The notes: generated by a model from the sequence alone, not told the origin. 64,000 nt of DNA from Alistipes senegalensis (GCA_023664945.1 JAMPER010000001.1:839795-903794); one strand, 5' to 3'; counted from the first letter of the stretch, positions 17,151-28,129 are shown. A program made the numbers and translations.

Positions 17151-17744
17151 ATGGACTATCAAACAATCAGGCAAAATTTCGAAAACCACGGATTCTCCAC
17201 CCAGTTTTTCGCAACCGGAGAAGAAGCAAGGAATTATTTTGCTCAAAAGCTGGAGCGCAAAACTATCGGATTCGGCGGCAGTGTAACCTTGCGCGAGCTG
17301 GGTCTGTATGAAGTATTGCAGGAAAAAAATGTTGTTGTCTGGCATAACAAGGTTCTCTCCAGAGATGTCCGGCGGCTTGCCAACAGCACAAGTATTTATA
17401 TCACCAGCGCCAATGCTGTTTCCGAAACAGGTGAAATCGTTAATATTGATGGAACCGGCAACCGGGTCGCCATGACAGCCTTTGGACCTAAAGCCTGTTA
17501 TTACGTGATTGGGAAAAATAAAATTATGCCTACTCTGGCGGATGCCCTGAACCGTGCTAAAAATGTGGCGGCTCCCAGAAATGCCAAACGGCTAAAAATG
17601 AAAACGCCTTGTGCCAGGGAAGGGGACCAGTGTTATAACTGCAATACCCCTGACAGGATTTGCAGGATGACTATTGTGATGGATCGCGCTCCTTTTGGTA
17701 TGGAATCCGAAGTAATTTTTATTGATCAGGATCTGGGGCTTTAA
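17151..17744 (+). CDS. LUD-domain protein (LutC/DUF162-like)
   Basis: A 197-residue LUD-domain protein. The fold is recognisable from TIGFGGSVTLRELGLYE, the segment ITSANAVSETGEIVNIDGTGNRVA, and VIGKNKIMP. The C-terminal part has a cysteine cluster (CAREGDQCYNCNTPDRICR; four Cys), which may bind iron-sulphur or zinc. Related LutABC proteins oxidise lactate, but solo LUD proteins of this short type are uncharacterised, so no substrate is given. AGGAGAAGGCTC precedes the ATG. It stands alone, with no lutA or lutB nearby. Confidence 0.82.
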   Translation: MDYQTIRQNFENHGFSTQFFATGEEARNYFAQKLERKTIGFGGSVTLRELGLYEVLQEKNVVVWHNKVLSRDVRRLANSTSIYITSANAVSETGEIVNIDGTGNRVAMTAFGPKACYYVIGKNKIMPTLADALNRAKNVAAPRNAKRLKMKTPCAREGDQCYNCNTPDRICRMTIVMDRAPFGMESEVIFIDQDLGL

Positions 17745-18037
17745 CCAGCCATATCCTAAAAAATACATCATTACAACTATGAGTTAATAGTGAATTTAAC
17801 TTTAAGTTATCATTGCAAGTAACTGATTTTACTAAAATTAACAGAGTTTACGCTGGGCGATTTCGTACAAGCGCTTAAGAAAGAGCTGTAGCTCTCTGGG
17901 AGAAACAGACCTGTCTGCCGGTTCATGTTCCGGCGCATAGGTAAGTGTCAGGAAAAGAAAAACCTCCTAAAGAAAATTCGCATAATTCGTATTATGTTAA
18001 ATTACTAATAAAAAAACATCTCTTCTCGAATTTTCGT
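17745..18037. other. Gene-free region with clustered stem-loops
   Basis: AT-rich for the first 100 bases, then a GC-richer stretch at about 17855-17945 with three consecutive stems: AGAGC/GCTCT (about 17882-17895), CAGAC/GTCTG and GCCGG/CCGGC. I compared it by eye with the common riboswitch, 6S, SRP and tmRNA motifs and found no match. It could be a small RNA or only the 3' ends of the flanking convergent genes. Confidence 0.3.
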
Positions 18038-18688
18038 TCAGGATGCCTGTTCCCCTCCCATAGAGACTCTTGGCAAATGAATCTTAAAATGCAACGCAAG
18101 GATGCGCATGGCAGAACATGTGACAATCGCAATCCATGTGCTATAGGCCGGATGAATGATTCCGGTTAAACCCAATAATTCGATACCGGCTCCAGCTATA
18201 GCTGCCGTTGCGTATATCTCGCGTGAAAATATATGCGGACTGCTTCCAGAAAAGATATCCCTGATGCATCCGCCTCCTGCGGCGCTCACACACCCCATCA
18301 GGATAGCCAGTTGCCAGTTACCTGTCAGTACATAGGTTTTATTCGCACCGAATGCGGCAAAGAATCCCAGTCCCACAGCATCCAGATAAAGCGAAGGCAG
18401 CTCAAAATGGTTAATTATTTTTCTGAAACAGATACTTGCAGCAACGGCAAGCAAGATGACGAGCATATAAAGCGGATTGGTCAAACCTGGCGGTGGTGTT
18501 GATCCAATACAGATATCACGGAGAACACCGCCGCCTATCCCGGTAACGGCCGCCAGAACAAAAATACCGAATATATCGAAATGCCTGCGTATGCCTGTTG
18601 CGGCTCCGCTCATGGCAAAAACAAAAGTGCCGATCAGGTCAATCGAAAGAAAGATAATAGGCGCTTTGGATAAAATGGCCTCTGCCAT
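18038..18688 (-). CDS. TRIC / UPF0126 family cation channel protein
   Basis: A 216-residue integral membrane protein made of two homologous three-helix repeats plus a final helix. The repeats show the family glycine motifs: FVFAMSGAATGIRRHFDIFG with GGGVLRDI in the first half, and FAAFGANKTY with GGGCIRDIF in the second. Prokaryotic TRIC homologues are trimeric K+/cation channels in the inner membrane. GAGGGAAGTCG precedes the ATG. It has no operon partner here; the AraC gene upstream ends about 120 nt away. Confidence 0.9.
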   Translation of the reverse strand: MAEAILSKAPIIFLSIDLIGTFVFAMSGAATGIRRHFDIFGIFVLAAVTGIGGGVLRDICIGSTPPPGLTNPLYMLVILLAVAASICFRKIINHFELPSLYLDAVGLGFFAAFGANKTYVLTGNWQLAILMGCVSAAGGGCIRDIFSGSSPHIFSREIYATAAIAGAGIELLGLTGIIHPAYSTWIAIVTCSAMRILALHFKIHLPRVSMGGEQAS

Positions 18689-18808
18689 CGACTTCCCTCA
18701 CCCTGAAATACACAAAAACTGTAATATAGAAATAACTGAATCCTACTCCTATTGCTATTTCTCTGCTCTGTTTTTCGAATATCTCAGATATTGGCGAAGT
18801 GGGCAAAT

Positions 18809-19723
18809 TTAAGGTACAGTAGCTACAGCGCGCATATAATTAACATCCTTCGCTGGCGGTTTGCCAAAGAGACGCTTGTACTCACGGTTAAATTGGGCCG
18901 GGCTTTCATATCCCACGGCTGCGCAAGCGCTGGCTGCATATTCATTTTCTACCAACATAAGGCGCTGTGCCTCGTACAGGCGAAGACGCTTTTGGTATTG
19001 CAGCGGACTTAACGTGGTAACCTGCTTAAAGTGCCTGTGGAAAGTAGATGTCGCCATATTAACATGGCGGGCCAGCTCATTGATTTGTAAAGGCTCCCTG
19101 TAATTGTCTTTTAACCAATTGATGGCACGTGCAATCTGGTTGCTCTGACTGCCAAGCGTATTAACCATACGCATGAAACCGCCTTGCGGCCCAATCAGTA
19201 TGCGGTAATGGATTTCACGGATAATCATGGGGGCAAGAACCGGTATCTGTTCCGGTTTATCAAGCAATTCAAGCAGGCGAAAAAATGCGTCAAGCACATC
19301 AGGATCTGCATGGGCAATACAAATATTTTTTTCGTGGCAAATTTCTGTCTTCGCCTTTGGCGGCATCTCGGCGGCCAGCTGCATGGCAAGCCTTTTATCA
19401 ATACTCAGCGCCATGACCAAAAAAGGTTTTTCCGGCGAAGCCTCATAAATATAGTTGGTACTGGGCAAATCCAGGTTGTTTATCAGGCACTGCCCTTCCC
19501 CATAATCGTACTCCTCGTTTCCGACCATGGTACGTTTCCGCCCCTGCACCAGCACGGTAATGGCCGGATTGAAAAAGCAGTTTTCAGGGATATTGATCTC
19601 ATCCCTTCGATGAAGCGATAACCCATCTATAGATGTCGGGTAATTACCCGGCGCAGCCATGTGCCCCGTCAGTTTTTCAATTATTCGCCTGTGTGACAGC
19701 GTATCGGCAAAGTTGATGGCCAT
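18809..19723 (-). CDS. AraC-family regulator (YqhC-like)
   Basis: A 304-residue regulator with an N-terminal AraC_N ligand/dimerisation domain (residues about 20-180) and a C-terminal double HTH (about 200-295: INELARHVNMATSTFHRHFK and AACAVGYESPAQFNREYKR-like segments). It is transcribed away from the redox operon that starts at 19888, with a 164-base shared control region, so it most likely regulates that operon. The related E. coli YqhC activates aldehyde reductases, and an aldo/keto reductase is also present here. Binding sites cannot be assigned by eye. Confidence 0.9.
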   Translation of the reverse strand: MAINFADTLSHRRIIEKLTGHMAAPGNYPTSIDGLSLHRRDEINIPENCFFNPAITVLVQGRKRTMVGNEEYDYGEGQCLINNLDLPSTNYIYEASPEKPFLVMALSIDKRLAMQLAAEMPPKAKTEICHEKNICIAHADPDVLDAFFRLLELLDKPEQIPVLAPMIIREIHYRILIGPQGGFMRMVNTLGSQSNQIARAINWLKDNYREPLQINELARHVNMATSTFHRHFKQVTTLSPLQYQKRLRLYEAQRLMLVENEYAASACAAVGYESPAQFNREYKRLFGKPPAKDVNYMRAVATVP

Positions 19724-19887
19724 AGATTTTTAACAGGTTATTTAGAACAATGATTATTGCACTTTTTCAGGCAGAGAGAAACAGGCAACAAAAAGAGAGA
19801 AATATATCTGTTCTTGCCTTACTGCCAATCTTATCCTGAAGGATATTTTGCCATATTACGAAAAGAAACAGACAAGAGGTTATACCT

Positions 19888-20391
19888 ATGGATACTGCTC
19901 ACAAACAAGTAAAAGTCCTGGTCATTTTCTATTCACAATCCGGCGTAACCAGACGAATCGCTGAAATATTGCAATCCAAAACACAAGCTGACCTGTATGA
20001 AATTGAAACCGTCCGGACTTATCCAACACAGCAGCCCGGCATTTATGACGAACCTAAAAAAGAGCTGGAAACAGGCCAGTTGCCCGCTCTCAAACATGAA
20101 CCGCCTGATATGTCTGCCTATGATCTGATTCTGGTTGGCGGCCCGGTTTGGTGGTATACCGTTTCCACACCAGTCATGCGTTTTTTGCAACTTGCTGACT
20201 TCAAAGGAAAGAAAACAGCTGCTTTCTGCACGCACATGGGTGGACTGGGGCGCTATTTTCCCCATTTCAGAACACAGGCGCGCCATGCCAACGTGCTGGA
20301 AGGTATTGATTTTTTCCAGCCTACGAGAAGCAAAACAGCTTCAACTGAAGCTGCTCTGGACAAATGGCTGGATAAGCTGGCTAATTCATAA
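19888..20391 (+). CDS. Cytoplasmic flavodoxin-like protein
   Basis: A 167-residue flavodoxin fold protein without signal peptide. The FMN phosphate loop reads IFYSQSGVTRRIAE, and the second FMN loop region is LVGGPVWWYTVSTP. AFCTHMGGLG is the third. It is the first gene of a seven-gene operon on the plus strand and a clear paralogue of the exported flavodoxin at its end (24697), sharing PALK, YDLILVG-PVWWYT-STPVM and GKKTAAFCTH. Expected role: electron carrier or quinone/FMN-dependent reductase. A ribosome site (AGAGG) lies 9 nt upstream. Confidence 0.88.
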   Translation: MDTAHKQVKVLVIFYSQSGVTRRIAEILQSKTQADLYEIETVRTYPTQQPGIYDEPKKELETGQLPALKHEPPDMSAYDLILVGGPVWWYTVSTPVMRFLQLADFKGKKTAAFCTHMGGLGRYFPHFRTQARHANVLEGIDFFQPTRSKTASTEAALDKWLDKLANS

Positions 20392-20408
20392 AACTGCTAC
20401 TGGCTGGC

Positions 20409-21530
20409 ATGAAAAAAACAGGAAAAATGATATTGGCAGGCCTCTTTCTTGCTATTTTGTCTGTGACAATAGCTGTCTTTGTCATTTTAGGGCAACGCCA
20501 GTTCGGCAGGCAACCGAAGGGTGGTTCCCTAAATGCCATCATGAAGTCTCCTCATTATGTGGAAGGTGAATTCAAAAATCTTTCCCCTACTCCTCTGTTT
20601 ACTGAAGATACCAGCGTTGCCGCTGTCCTGTTGAAAAGTCTCTTTACCGCCCAAAAACGCCGTATTCCTGAAGGGACAATACCTTCTGTCAAAACAAACT
20701 TGCACTTGCTTGATCCGAAAAAAGATCTGGTTGTCTGGCTTGGACATTCTTCCTATTACATTCAGCTTTCAGGAAGACGTTTTTTGATTGATCCTGTCCT
20801 GCACCCTTATGCTGGTCCATTTTCTTTTGTGAACAGCGCTTTTAAAGGCAGTCATGTCTATACGCCTGAGGATATGCCGGTTATTGATTACCTGCTGATT
20901 TCTCATGACCACTGGGATCATCTGGATTACGAAACCGTAACAGCGCTGGAACCTCGCGTCAGATCTGTTATTACCGGACTGGGCGTAGGCAACCACCTGA
21001 CTTACTGGGGATATCCTGCAAAAAAAATCCACGAGGCTGACTGGTATGACCAACTCGCTCCTGAAGAAGGTATCCGTATCCATGTTTTGCCAGCCCGCCA
21101 TTTTTCAGGCCGAGGCCTGATACGTAACAAAACACTTTGGGCCAGTTTTGCCATTCAGACAGCAAACCGGAAAATTTTCTTCAGCGGTGACAGTGGTTAT
21201 GGTCCTCACTTTGCCGAAGCAGGAAAACGTCTTGGCGGATTTGATCTGGCTATTCTTGAAAATGGCCAATATGATAAATTATGGGCCTATATTCATATGA
21301 TGCCTGAAGAAACTGCTCAGGCAGCTGTTGATTTGAAGGCAAATGCCCTGCTTCCTGCCCATTCCGGCAAATTTGCCCTCTCAAATCATGCCTGGGATGA
21401 TCCGCTTGCCAGGCTTTCAGCAGCCAGCAAAAACCAGCCCTACCGATTATTGACTCCGATTATTGGCGATACAGTCAATTTAAGCGACAAGACACAGCGC
21501 TTTTCCTCCTGGTGGGAAACACTGGAATAA
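20409..21530 (+). CDS. Membrane-anchored metallo-beta-lactamase-fold hydrolase
   Basis: A 373-residue protein with an N-terminal membrane anchor (residues about 8-29) and a metallo-hydrolase domain. Metal ligands are visible in ISHDHWDHLD, LPARHFSGR and FFSGDSGYG, with a final His in LPAHSGKF. The WLGHSSYYIQLSGRRFLIDPV region is typical of the NAPE-PLD / RomA-like subgroup, some of which cleave phospholipid-type substrates. By topology the domain should face the periplasm. It begins 17 nt after the flavodoxin gene. The substrate is unknown. Confidence 0.85.
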   Translation: MKKTGKMILAGLFLAILSVTIAVFVILGQRQFGRQPKGGSLNAIMKSPHYVEGEFKNLSPTPLFTEDTSVAAVLLKSLFTAQKRRIPEGTIPSVKTNLHLLDPKKDLVVWLGHSSYYIQLSGRRFLIDPVLHPYAGPFSFVNSAFKGSHVYTPEDMPVIDYLLISHDHWDHLDYETVTALEPRVRSVITGLGVGNHLTYWGYPAKKIHEADWYDQLAPEEGIRIHVLPARHFSGRGLIRNKTLWASFAIQTANRKIFFSGDSGYGPHFAEAGKRLGGFDLAILENGQYDKLWAYIHMMPEETAQAAVDLKANALLPAHSGKFALSNHAWDDPLARLSAASKNQPYRLLTPIIGDTVNLSDKTQRFSSWWETLE

Positions 21531-21627
21531 ACAGCAAGGATACTTTCCCATGAGAGAATCGGCCAATAATCAATCCGTATTGAATTTATTTTCTACTTTC
21601 CGTTCGCATGACTATAAGGAGAAATTG

Positions 21628-22371
21628 ATGAGCAACGTAGCAAACAAAGTTATTCTGATTACCGGTGCCAGTAGCGGAATTGGGGAAGCTGCCGCGCGCA
21701 AGCTGGCTGCTGGCGGAGCTGTGGTCGCCCTGGTTGCCCGGCGAAAAGAGCGGCTTGAAAAAATTGTTCGTGAAATTACAGAAACAGGCGGAAAGGCATC
21801 CTGCTATCAGGTTGACATTACAAACAAACAGGAAATAACAAATACCGTCAATGCTATTGTTTCCCAGTATGGGCGCCTGGATGTGTTAATCGGCAATGCC
21901 GGCGTTATGCTGAGTGCGCCGCTTGCAGCACAGCAAGTTGACGAATGGGAAAAAATGATTGATGTCAACATCAAAGGTATCCTGTATGGCATAGCAGCAG
22001 CCTGGCCGGTCTTTGACAAACAGCAGTCTGGGCACTTTGTTAATGTAGCTTCTGTTGCCGGACTTAAGGTGGCGGCTCCGAGCGGTACGGTTTATTCCGC
22101 AACAAAATTTGCGGTACGGGCTATTGCGGAAGGCATTCGTATGGAATCCGCTGGCCGCTTCCGCTCTACCATTATTTCTCCTGGCTTTATTGAATCTGAG
22201 CTGCCAAATTACAGCGCCCATGATTCAACCCGGCATGCCATGCAGGCAGCCTACAAAAAATTTGCCATTCCGGCAGAACGAGTTGCCGATGCCATTATGT
22301 ACGCCATTTCCCAACCGGAAGATACGGGCATTAACGAAATTGTCATCCGCCCCACAACGCAGGAATTTTAG
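21628..22371 (+). CDS. Short-chain dehydrogenase/reductase
   Basis: A classical SDR of about 247 residues: the NAD(P) loop is ITGASSGIGEAAARKL, the structural motif GNAGVM, and the catalytic Ser plus YSATK (Tyr/Lys). An Arg-rich ARRKER after the second strand suggests NADP(H). I choose the Met at 21628, preceded by AAGGAGAAATTG; an in-frame ATG at 21550 adds an unlikely extension of 26 residues. The substrate is unknown; many such enzymes reduce aldehydes or ketones, in line with the neighbouring aldo/keto reductase. Confidence 0.9.
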   Translation: MSNVANKVILITGASSGIGEAAARKLAAGGAVVALVARRKERLEKIVREITETGGKASCYQVDITNKQEITNTVNAIVSQYGRLDVLIGNAGVMLSAPLAAQQVDEWEKMIDVNIKGILYGIAAAWPVFDKQQSGHFVNVASVAGLKVAAPSGTVYSATKFAVRAIAEGIRMESAGRFRSTIISPGFIESELPNYSAHDSTRHAMQAAYKKFAIPAERVADAIMYAISQPEDTGINEIVIRPTTQEF

Positions 22372-22395
22372 GAAAAATATCCTTTCAGGAAACAG

Positions 22396-24152
<1,757 letters not shown>

Positions 24153-24174
24153 TAACTCCCCAAAAGAGGCTTAA

Positions 24175-24678
24175 ATGAGAAAATATGTTGTTCTTGCGGC
24201 ACTTTTGCCATTTTTCCTGGCATGGGAAAATCACGCTGTTGCAGAAACAGCCGGTTTCTCTGCCAGACAAACTATTTCACCAAATGGTTCACAAGCATCT
24301 TTACCGGGCCCTGCAGACTGGTTTACGGGTAATGTCAGGATTTATCCCCTGTTCCCTGCAACGGAGGAAAGCCCTGTTTCCGGCGCTTATGTCACCTTTG
24401 AACCTGGCGCCCGTTCTGCATGGCATACCCACCCGGCAGGACAAACGCTCGTAGTTATTTCAGGCGTCGGGCTTACCCAGGAATGGGGTGGCACTATTCG
24501 GGAAATCCGGCCGGGGGATGTGGTTCATTGCCCTTCCGGTGTCAAACATTGGCATGGAGCTTCTCCTCGTACCGGGATGGTGCATATGGCAATTACCGGT
24601 ACAATCAGTGGAAAAAATGTCCAATGGATGGAAAAAGTCAGCGATATTCAATATGGCTCAAAACCGGCACAGCAATAG
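24175..24678 (+). CDS. Exported cupin protein
   Basis: A 167-residue single-cupin protein with a Sec signal (hydrophobic residues 4-17, cut near AVAE). The metal motifs are [14 protein letters not shown] (two His), then [17 protein letters not shown] (further His). This pattern resembles small manganese cupins near carboxymuconolactone decarboxylase genes, including (R)-mandelonitrile-lyase-type and quercetinase-like members. The link with the CMD gene two positions earlier fits that pairing. Location is the periplasm. Substrate unknown. Confidence 0.85.
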   Translation: MRKYVVLAALLPFFLAWENHAVAETAGFSARQTISPNGSQASLPGPADWFTGNVRIYPLFPATEESPVSGAYVTFEPGARSAWHTHPAGQTLVVISGVGLTQEWGGTIREIRPGDVVHCPSGVKHWHGASPRTGMVHMAITGTISGKNVQWMEKVSDIQYGSKPAQQ

Positions 24679-24696
24679 CTATCAAGGAGAAAAGTA

Positions 24697-25257
24697 ATGA
24701 AAAAATGGTTATGCAGTTTGTTCTTCGGATGCTTGGGACTTATTCCGGCAATAACTTTTGCTGGCAATAACACATCGCCTAAAACCCTGATTGTCTATTT
24801 TTCACAAACTGGCAATACAGATTATATTGCCAGGGAATTACAGAAGAAAACAGGTGCTGATATTTTCCGGATTGAAACAGCAGTACCTTATCCTGCCGGA
24901 TATCAGGCCATGACTGACGCCGTAAAAAAAGAACGGGAAACAGGCAACCTGCCTGCCCTAAAAGGGCTGCCGGGAAAAATAGCTTCTTATGATTTGATTC
25001 TGGTTGGCAGCCCGGTATGGTGGTATACCATTTCCACACCGGTAATGAGTATGTTAAATCAGCTTGATTTCAGCGGCAAAAAAACAGCTGCTTTTTGCAC
25101 GCATGGCGGCAATCCGGGTACTTTTTTTGCCGATTTTAAAAAACAGGCAAAAAACGCCGTCGTATTGGATGGATATGAAATTTATAAACCCCAAAGCAAA
25201 GCGCCGGTTGTTATCAGTGAATCCCTGGATGCCTGGCTTAATGCCCTCCGAAAATAA
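24697..25257 (+). CDS. Exported flavodoxin-like protein
   Basis: A 186-residue flavodoxin preceded by a Sec-type signal (MKKWLC, hydrophobic core, cut after ITFA). FMN loops: VYFSQTGNTDYIARE, LVGSPVWWYTISTP and AFCTHGGNPGTFF. It is a paralogue of the cytoplasmic flavodoxin that opens the operon. No twin arginine is present, so FMN would have to be loaded after Sec export. AAGGAGAAAAGTA precedes the ATG. A periplasmic electron carrier or quinone reductase is the natural inference. Confidence 0.86.
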   Translation: MKKWLCSLFFGCLGLIPAITFAGNNTSPKTLIVYFSQTGNTDYIARELQKKTGADIFRIETAVPYPAGYQAMTDAVKKERETGNLPALKGLPGKIASYDLILVGSPVWWYTISTPVMSMLNQLDFSGKKTAAFCTHGGNPGTFFADFKKQAKNAVVLDGYEIYKPQSKAPVVISESLDAWLNALRK

Positions 25258-25502
25258 TATAGGGTATATTTCCTGGAAAAGAAAGCAATCCTGATAATAA
25301 AAATATAAGACCTAGATTTGCTTTCACCCAAACAAATTGGGGCTTATGGCTTGTTTAATAAAGGAATCATGAAAAGGAGGTGTTCCACCTACAGACAGTT
25401 CTTTAAAAATAAGGTAAAAAAACCGTTTTGTTTCTGCTTTTGATTGCGTCGTTTTCTGTTAGGCTAGTACTTGAAGAAGTGTTCAAATATCAGGGGGTCA
25501 AC
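25258..25502. other. Gene-free stretch after the redox operon
   Basis: About 245 AT-rich bases. No gene-like frame beyond about 25 codons. A short inverted repeat, AGGTG-TTC-CACCT (about 25379-25391), contains an AGGAGG sequence with no start codon at proper distance. No clear terminator for the operon upstream. Confidence 0.4.
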
Positions 25503-25877
25503 ATGAGCATCGACAAAATTACAGACAGGATTCAGTTTGGTGTCGCCTCCCCTCCGTATCAAAGCAGGAGCGCAGGAACAGATTTTGAGGACATGCTAAA
25601 ACAGATCAGGGAGGATCTGAAAGCAGCCGAAATGCACTATACGAGAAACATCCTGAAACCTGCCGGTACATCCCGGAACAATTCAGCAGACTCGACACAG
25701 GAAGTAGCACAATCCGGAGTACCATCACTTTTCAAAATGGATCAGGTGGAATTTTCTCTTCTGGATGCCATGTTGATGACAGCACTGGAAGAAACCCGTC
25801 TCGCTAATGCAAATACTCCGAAAAATCAGGGTATGCATGCATTGCCAGGAAAAAATATCCAACCCAAAGCAGGTTAA
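25503..25877 (+). CDS. Hypothetical protein, helical
   Basis: A 124-residue soluble protein starting MSIDKITDRIQFG. It has helix-prone stretches (FEDMLKQIREDLKAAEMHY and FSLLDAMLMTALEETRL) separated by a Ser/Asn-rich linker, with no signal peptide or cysteine. Family not recognised. The frame is open from 25428, but CAGGGG sits 6 nt before the ATG at 25503 and the upstream residues look spurious. A terminator hairpin follows. Confidence 0.55.
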   Translation: MSIDKITDRIQFGVASPPYQSRSAGTDFEDMLKQIREDLKAAEMHYTRNILKPAGTSRNNSADSTQEVAQSGVPSLFKMDQVEFSLLDAMLMTALEETRLANANTPKNQGMHALPGKNIQPKAG

Positions 25878-25897
25878 GCCGGGATAGCCGATTATCT

Positions 25898-25928
25898 ACC
25901 CGTTTTTTGCAGAAAAGACGGGTTTTTA
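25898..25928 (+). terminator. Terminator after hypothetical gene
   Basis: Stem ACCCG plus T-run paired with A-run plus CGGGT (one bulge), followed by TTTTTA, 20 nt behind the stop of the 124-residue gene. Confidence 0.65.
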
Positions 25929-25988
25929 TTTGGTGGGAAATCTCTCCCCGATCTATAGAATACAAGGAAAGCGGGTAAATATTTTCCT

Positions 25989-26558
25989 TCAATCTGTTTG
26001 TGGAGTTTCCGGTTGTTTTTCTGTTTTTAAAAACAGCATAATGCGCTCATAATATTTATCAACCAGCTTGGCCGGAATATTATTTTCTTCCACTAACATA
26101 TGAGAAAGCTGTGCCAGTTCTTCCATGATTTCCCTGCCCTCTCCGGTTTCGCACGCAGAGGATGCTGCTGCACAGTGTGCAGTCAATGCAGTAGATGCGT
26201 TAAGAAAATCTTCAGGTGAGTATTTTACCCAGGGCGTCTGCTTTTCAAGGCCGTTTCCTCCTGCAAGCAAATCATCTGCAATGGCAATCATCTGATCCAT
26301 CACTGAGCATAACTGATCCAGGCCTGTTTGCCCGGCAGATTTGTCTTTTTGGTATAACGCATAAAGCGTGGAAAACTCCCTTCCCAATTCTGATGCAAGT
26401 TGGGAATAAACGGGCAGCCTGTGCTGCCCCTGAAGAGCATATACCCGGAAATAAAGTGCCTTTTCTCTTTTAAAAGCCAATGCTTCTTCTGTGCATGCAG
26501 CTTTTCCCATAAGCGGCACTGCCAGCAAGAGCAAACTGCATGCAAGATATTTTTTCAC
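25989..26558 (-). CDS. Exported hypothetical protein, efflux-operon 3' gene
   Basis: A protein of about 189 residues with a GTG start and a Sec signal (VKKYLACSLLLLAVPLMGKA, then AC). A lipobox is not convincing. The mature part is helical with scattered cysteines (CTEE, LCSV, HCAAASSACE). The frame continues upstream to 26666 over the emrB end, but AAGGA 8 nt before the GTG at 26558 and the signal peptide favour the short form. It follows emrB by 25 nt and is probably co-transcribed with the efflux genes. Family not recognised. Confidence 0.6.
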   Translation of the reverse strand: MKKYLACSLLLLAVPLMGKAACTEEALAFKREKALYFRVYALQGQHRLPVYSQLASELGREFSTLYALYQKDKSAGQTGLDQLCSVMDQMIAIADDLLAGGNGLEKQTPWVKYSPEDFLNASTALTAHCAAASSACETGEGREIMEELAQLSHMLVEENNIPAKLVDKYYERIMLFLKTEKQPETPQTD

Positions 26559-26583
26559 ACCTCTATTCCTTTTTATTACTTGG

Positions 26584-28113
26584 TCATGTTCTTTCCTGCT
26601 TTGCAGAACCTGGCCGGGGAACCACGCAAACGGCAAAGGCGGCAATAACCAGAAGCACGCTGACAATCAGCATAATTTCATTGGTTGCCAGCATAACACT
26701 TTGGGTAGTTGCCATGTTGTTTATCAGTGCCCTTGCCATTTCTGTCGGCATACCCGCTTCGGCTGCCATCAGGAAATACTCTCCCGAGGCATCAATCAGA
26801 CCGGAAAGTTCGGCATGCAGGTAGTTTGTCTTGTCTTCCCAGGCAGTGGTAACAATGGAAGTAGCGATAGCACCGGACAATGTCCGGACAAAACTCATCA
26901 AACCGGCTGCTGAAGCAGTTTCATGTTCTTCCACACTGGTTAACGCCAAACCTGTTAACGGAACAAAAAAGAAAGGCGAGCCCAATCCCATAAGCATAAT
27001 TGGTAGGATAATCCACCAGTAATTGGCATCTGTATTTAAAAAAGAACGGCAAAAGGCCATGATACCCAGCCAGATAACACCGCAGAAAATCAGTTTTCTG
27101 GGATCTACGCGACGGGAAAGAATAGCCGCAGCCGGGGCAATAAGAAAGGCACTGACTCCGCTCCATGCAGTAGTTTTACCGGACCATGTGGGGGTATATC
27201 CCATATAGGATTGCAGCCATAGCGGCGTTAAGACATTAACAGCAAAATAGCCGCCAAAAGCCAGGGCAATAGTAAAAAGGCAGGCAGAATACCCCCGGTG
27301 ACGAAATACCCGGATATTGACAATAGGATGCTCCTCAGTCAGTTCCCATATCATGAAAGCGCAAAATCCGATGACAGCAATAACAGCCAGAGCAACAATA
27401 TAGTTGGAAGAAAACCAGTCCAGATCCTTGCCTTCGTCCAGCATCAGCTGCAAGGCGCCGACCCAGATAATCAGAAGCCCTAATCCCACGACATCAATCG
27501 GTGCCTTCTCGATTTTTTGAGGAAGATCTTTCAGCATTTGCCAGGCCAGCCAGCTGCAACAGATGGCAATCGGCACATTGATCAGGAAAATCCAGTGCCA
27601 GGAATAGTTATCGCACAACCAGCCTCCCAGGATAGGGCCAAGCACCGGCGCAACCAGGGTTGTCATGGCCCAGAGCGTTGTTGCCGTCATGGCTTTTTCC
27701 CTGGGGAAAATTCGCAAAAGCAGCGTTTGCGTCAGTGGCATCATGGGGCCGCCTGCCAGCCCTTGCAATACCCTCGCCCCTACCAGCACTCCCAGTGTAT
27801 TGGACAAACCGCATAAAAAAGAAAAAATGCCAAAAAAACTCATGGCTCCCACAAACATCCGTACAGCGCCAAACCGGCTGGCCAGCCAGCCTGTCAGGGG
27901 AACAACAATCGCTTCTGCAACCGCGTAGGAAGTAATAACCCATGTTCCCTGGCTGGTACTGGCACCCAGACCACCGGATATACTGGTAACCGACACATTG
28001 GCAATCGTCATGTCGAGTACCGCAATAAAATTGGACATGGAGAGCAAAATAGCCATTACCCATAGCATTTTTCCCTGAAAAGGCTGTTCTGCGCTGGCAT
28101 TCATAGATGGCAT
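26584..28113 (-). CDS. emrB: DHA2-family multidrug efflux MFS transporter (EmrB-like)
   Basis: A 509-residue, 14-helix drug:proton antiporter. Landmarks: FIAVLDMTIANVSV in helix 1 (DHA2 motif D1), LASRFGAVRMFVGAM (motif A), VLQGLAGGPMMPLTQ (motif B) and GPILGGWLCDNYSWHWIFLIN (motif C, antiporter). Third gene of nodT-emrA-emrB, so it pumps across the inner membrane and hands substrate to the EmrA and NodT partners. The TetR protein at 30630 is the expected repressor. Substrate unknown; hydrophobic drugs, bile acids or fatty acids are typical. Confidence 0.94.
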   Translation of the reverse strand: MPSMNASAEQPFQGKMLWVMAILLSMSNFIAVLDMTIANVSVTSISGGLGASTSQGTWVITSYAVAEAIVVPLTGWLASRFGAVRMFVGAMSFFGIFSFLCGLSNTLGVLVGARVLQGLAGGPMMPLTQTLLLRIFPREKAMTATTLWAMTTLVAPVLGPILGGWLCDNYSWHWIFLINVPIAICCSWLAWQMLKDLPQKIEKAPIDVVGLGLLIIWVGALQLMLDEGKDLDWFSSNYIVALAVIAVIGFCAFMIWELTEEHPIVNIRVFRHRGYSACLFTIALAFGGYFAVNVLTPLWLQSYMGYTPTWSGKTTAWSGVSAFLIAPAAAILSRRVDPRKLIFCGVIWLGIMAFCRSFLNTDANYWWIILPIMLMGLGSPFFFVPLTGLALTSVEEHETASAAGLMSFVRTLSGAIATSIVTTAWEDKTNYLHAELSGLIDASGEYFLMAAEAGMPTEMARALINNMATTQSVMLATNEIMLIVSVLLVIAAFAVCVVPRPGSAKQERT

Positions 28114-28129
28114 ACCCTGTAAACCGGCA

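Noticed and set aside
17855-17945. Glycine riboswitch (partial likeness of TCAGGAAAAG to the aptamer end)
   Set aside because: The central conserved core is missing, and no fitting gene lies downstream on that strand.
25368-25442. Small frame behind AGGAGG at about 25376
   Set aside because: The AGGAGG lies inside a short hairpin and no start codon follows at the right distance; the 24-codon frame around it looks random.
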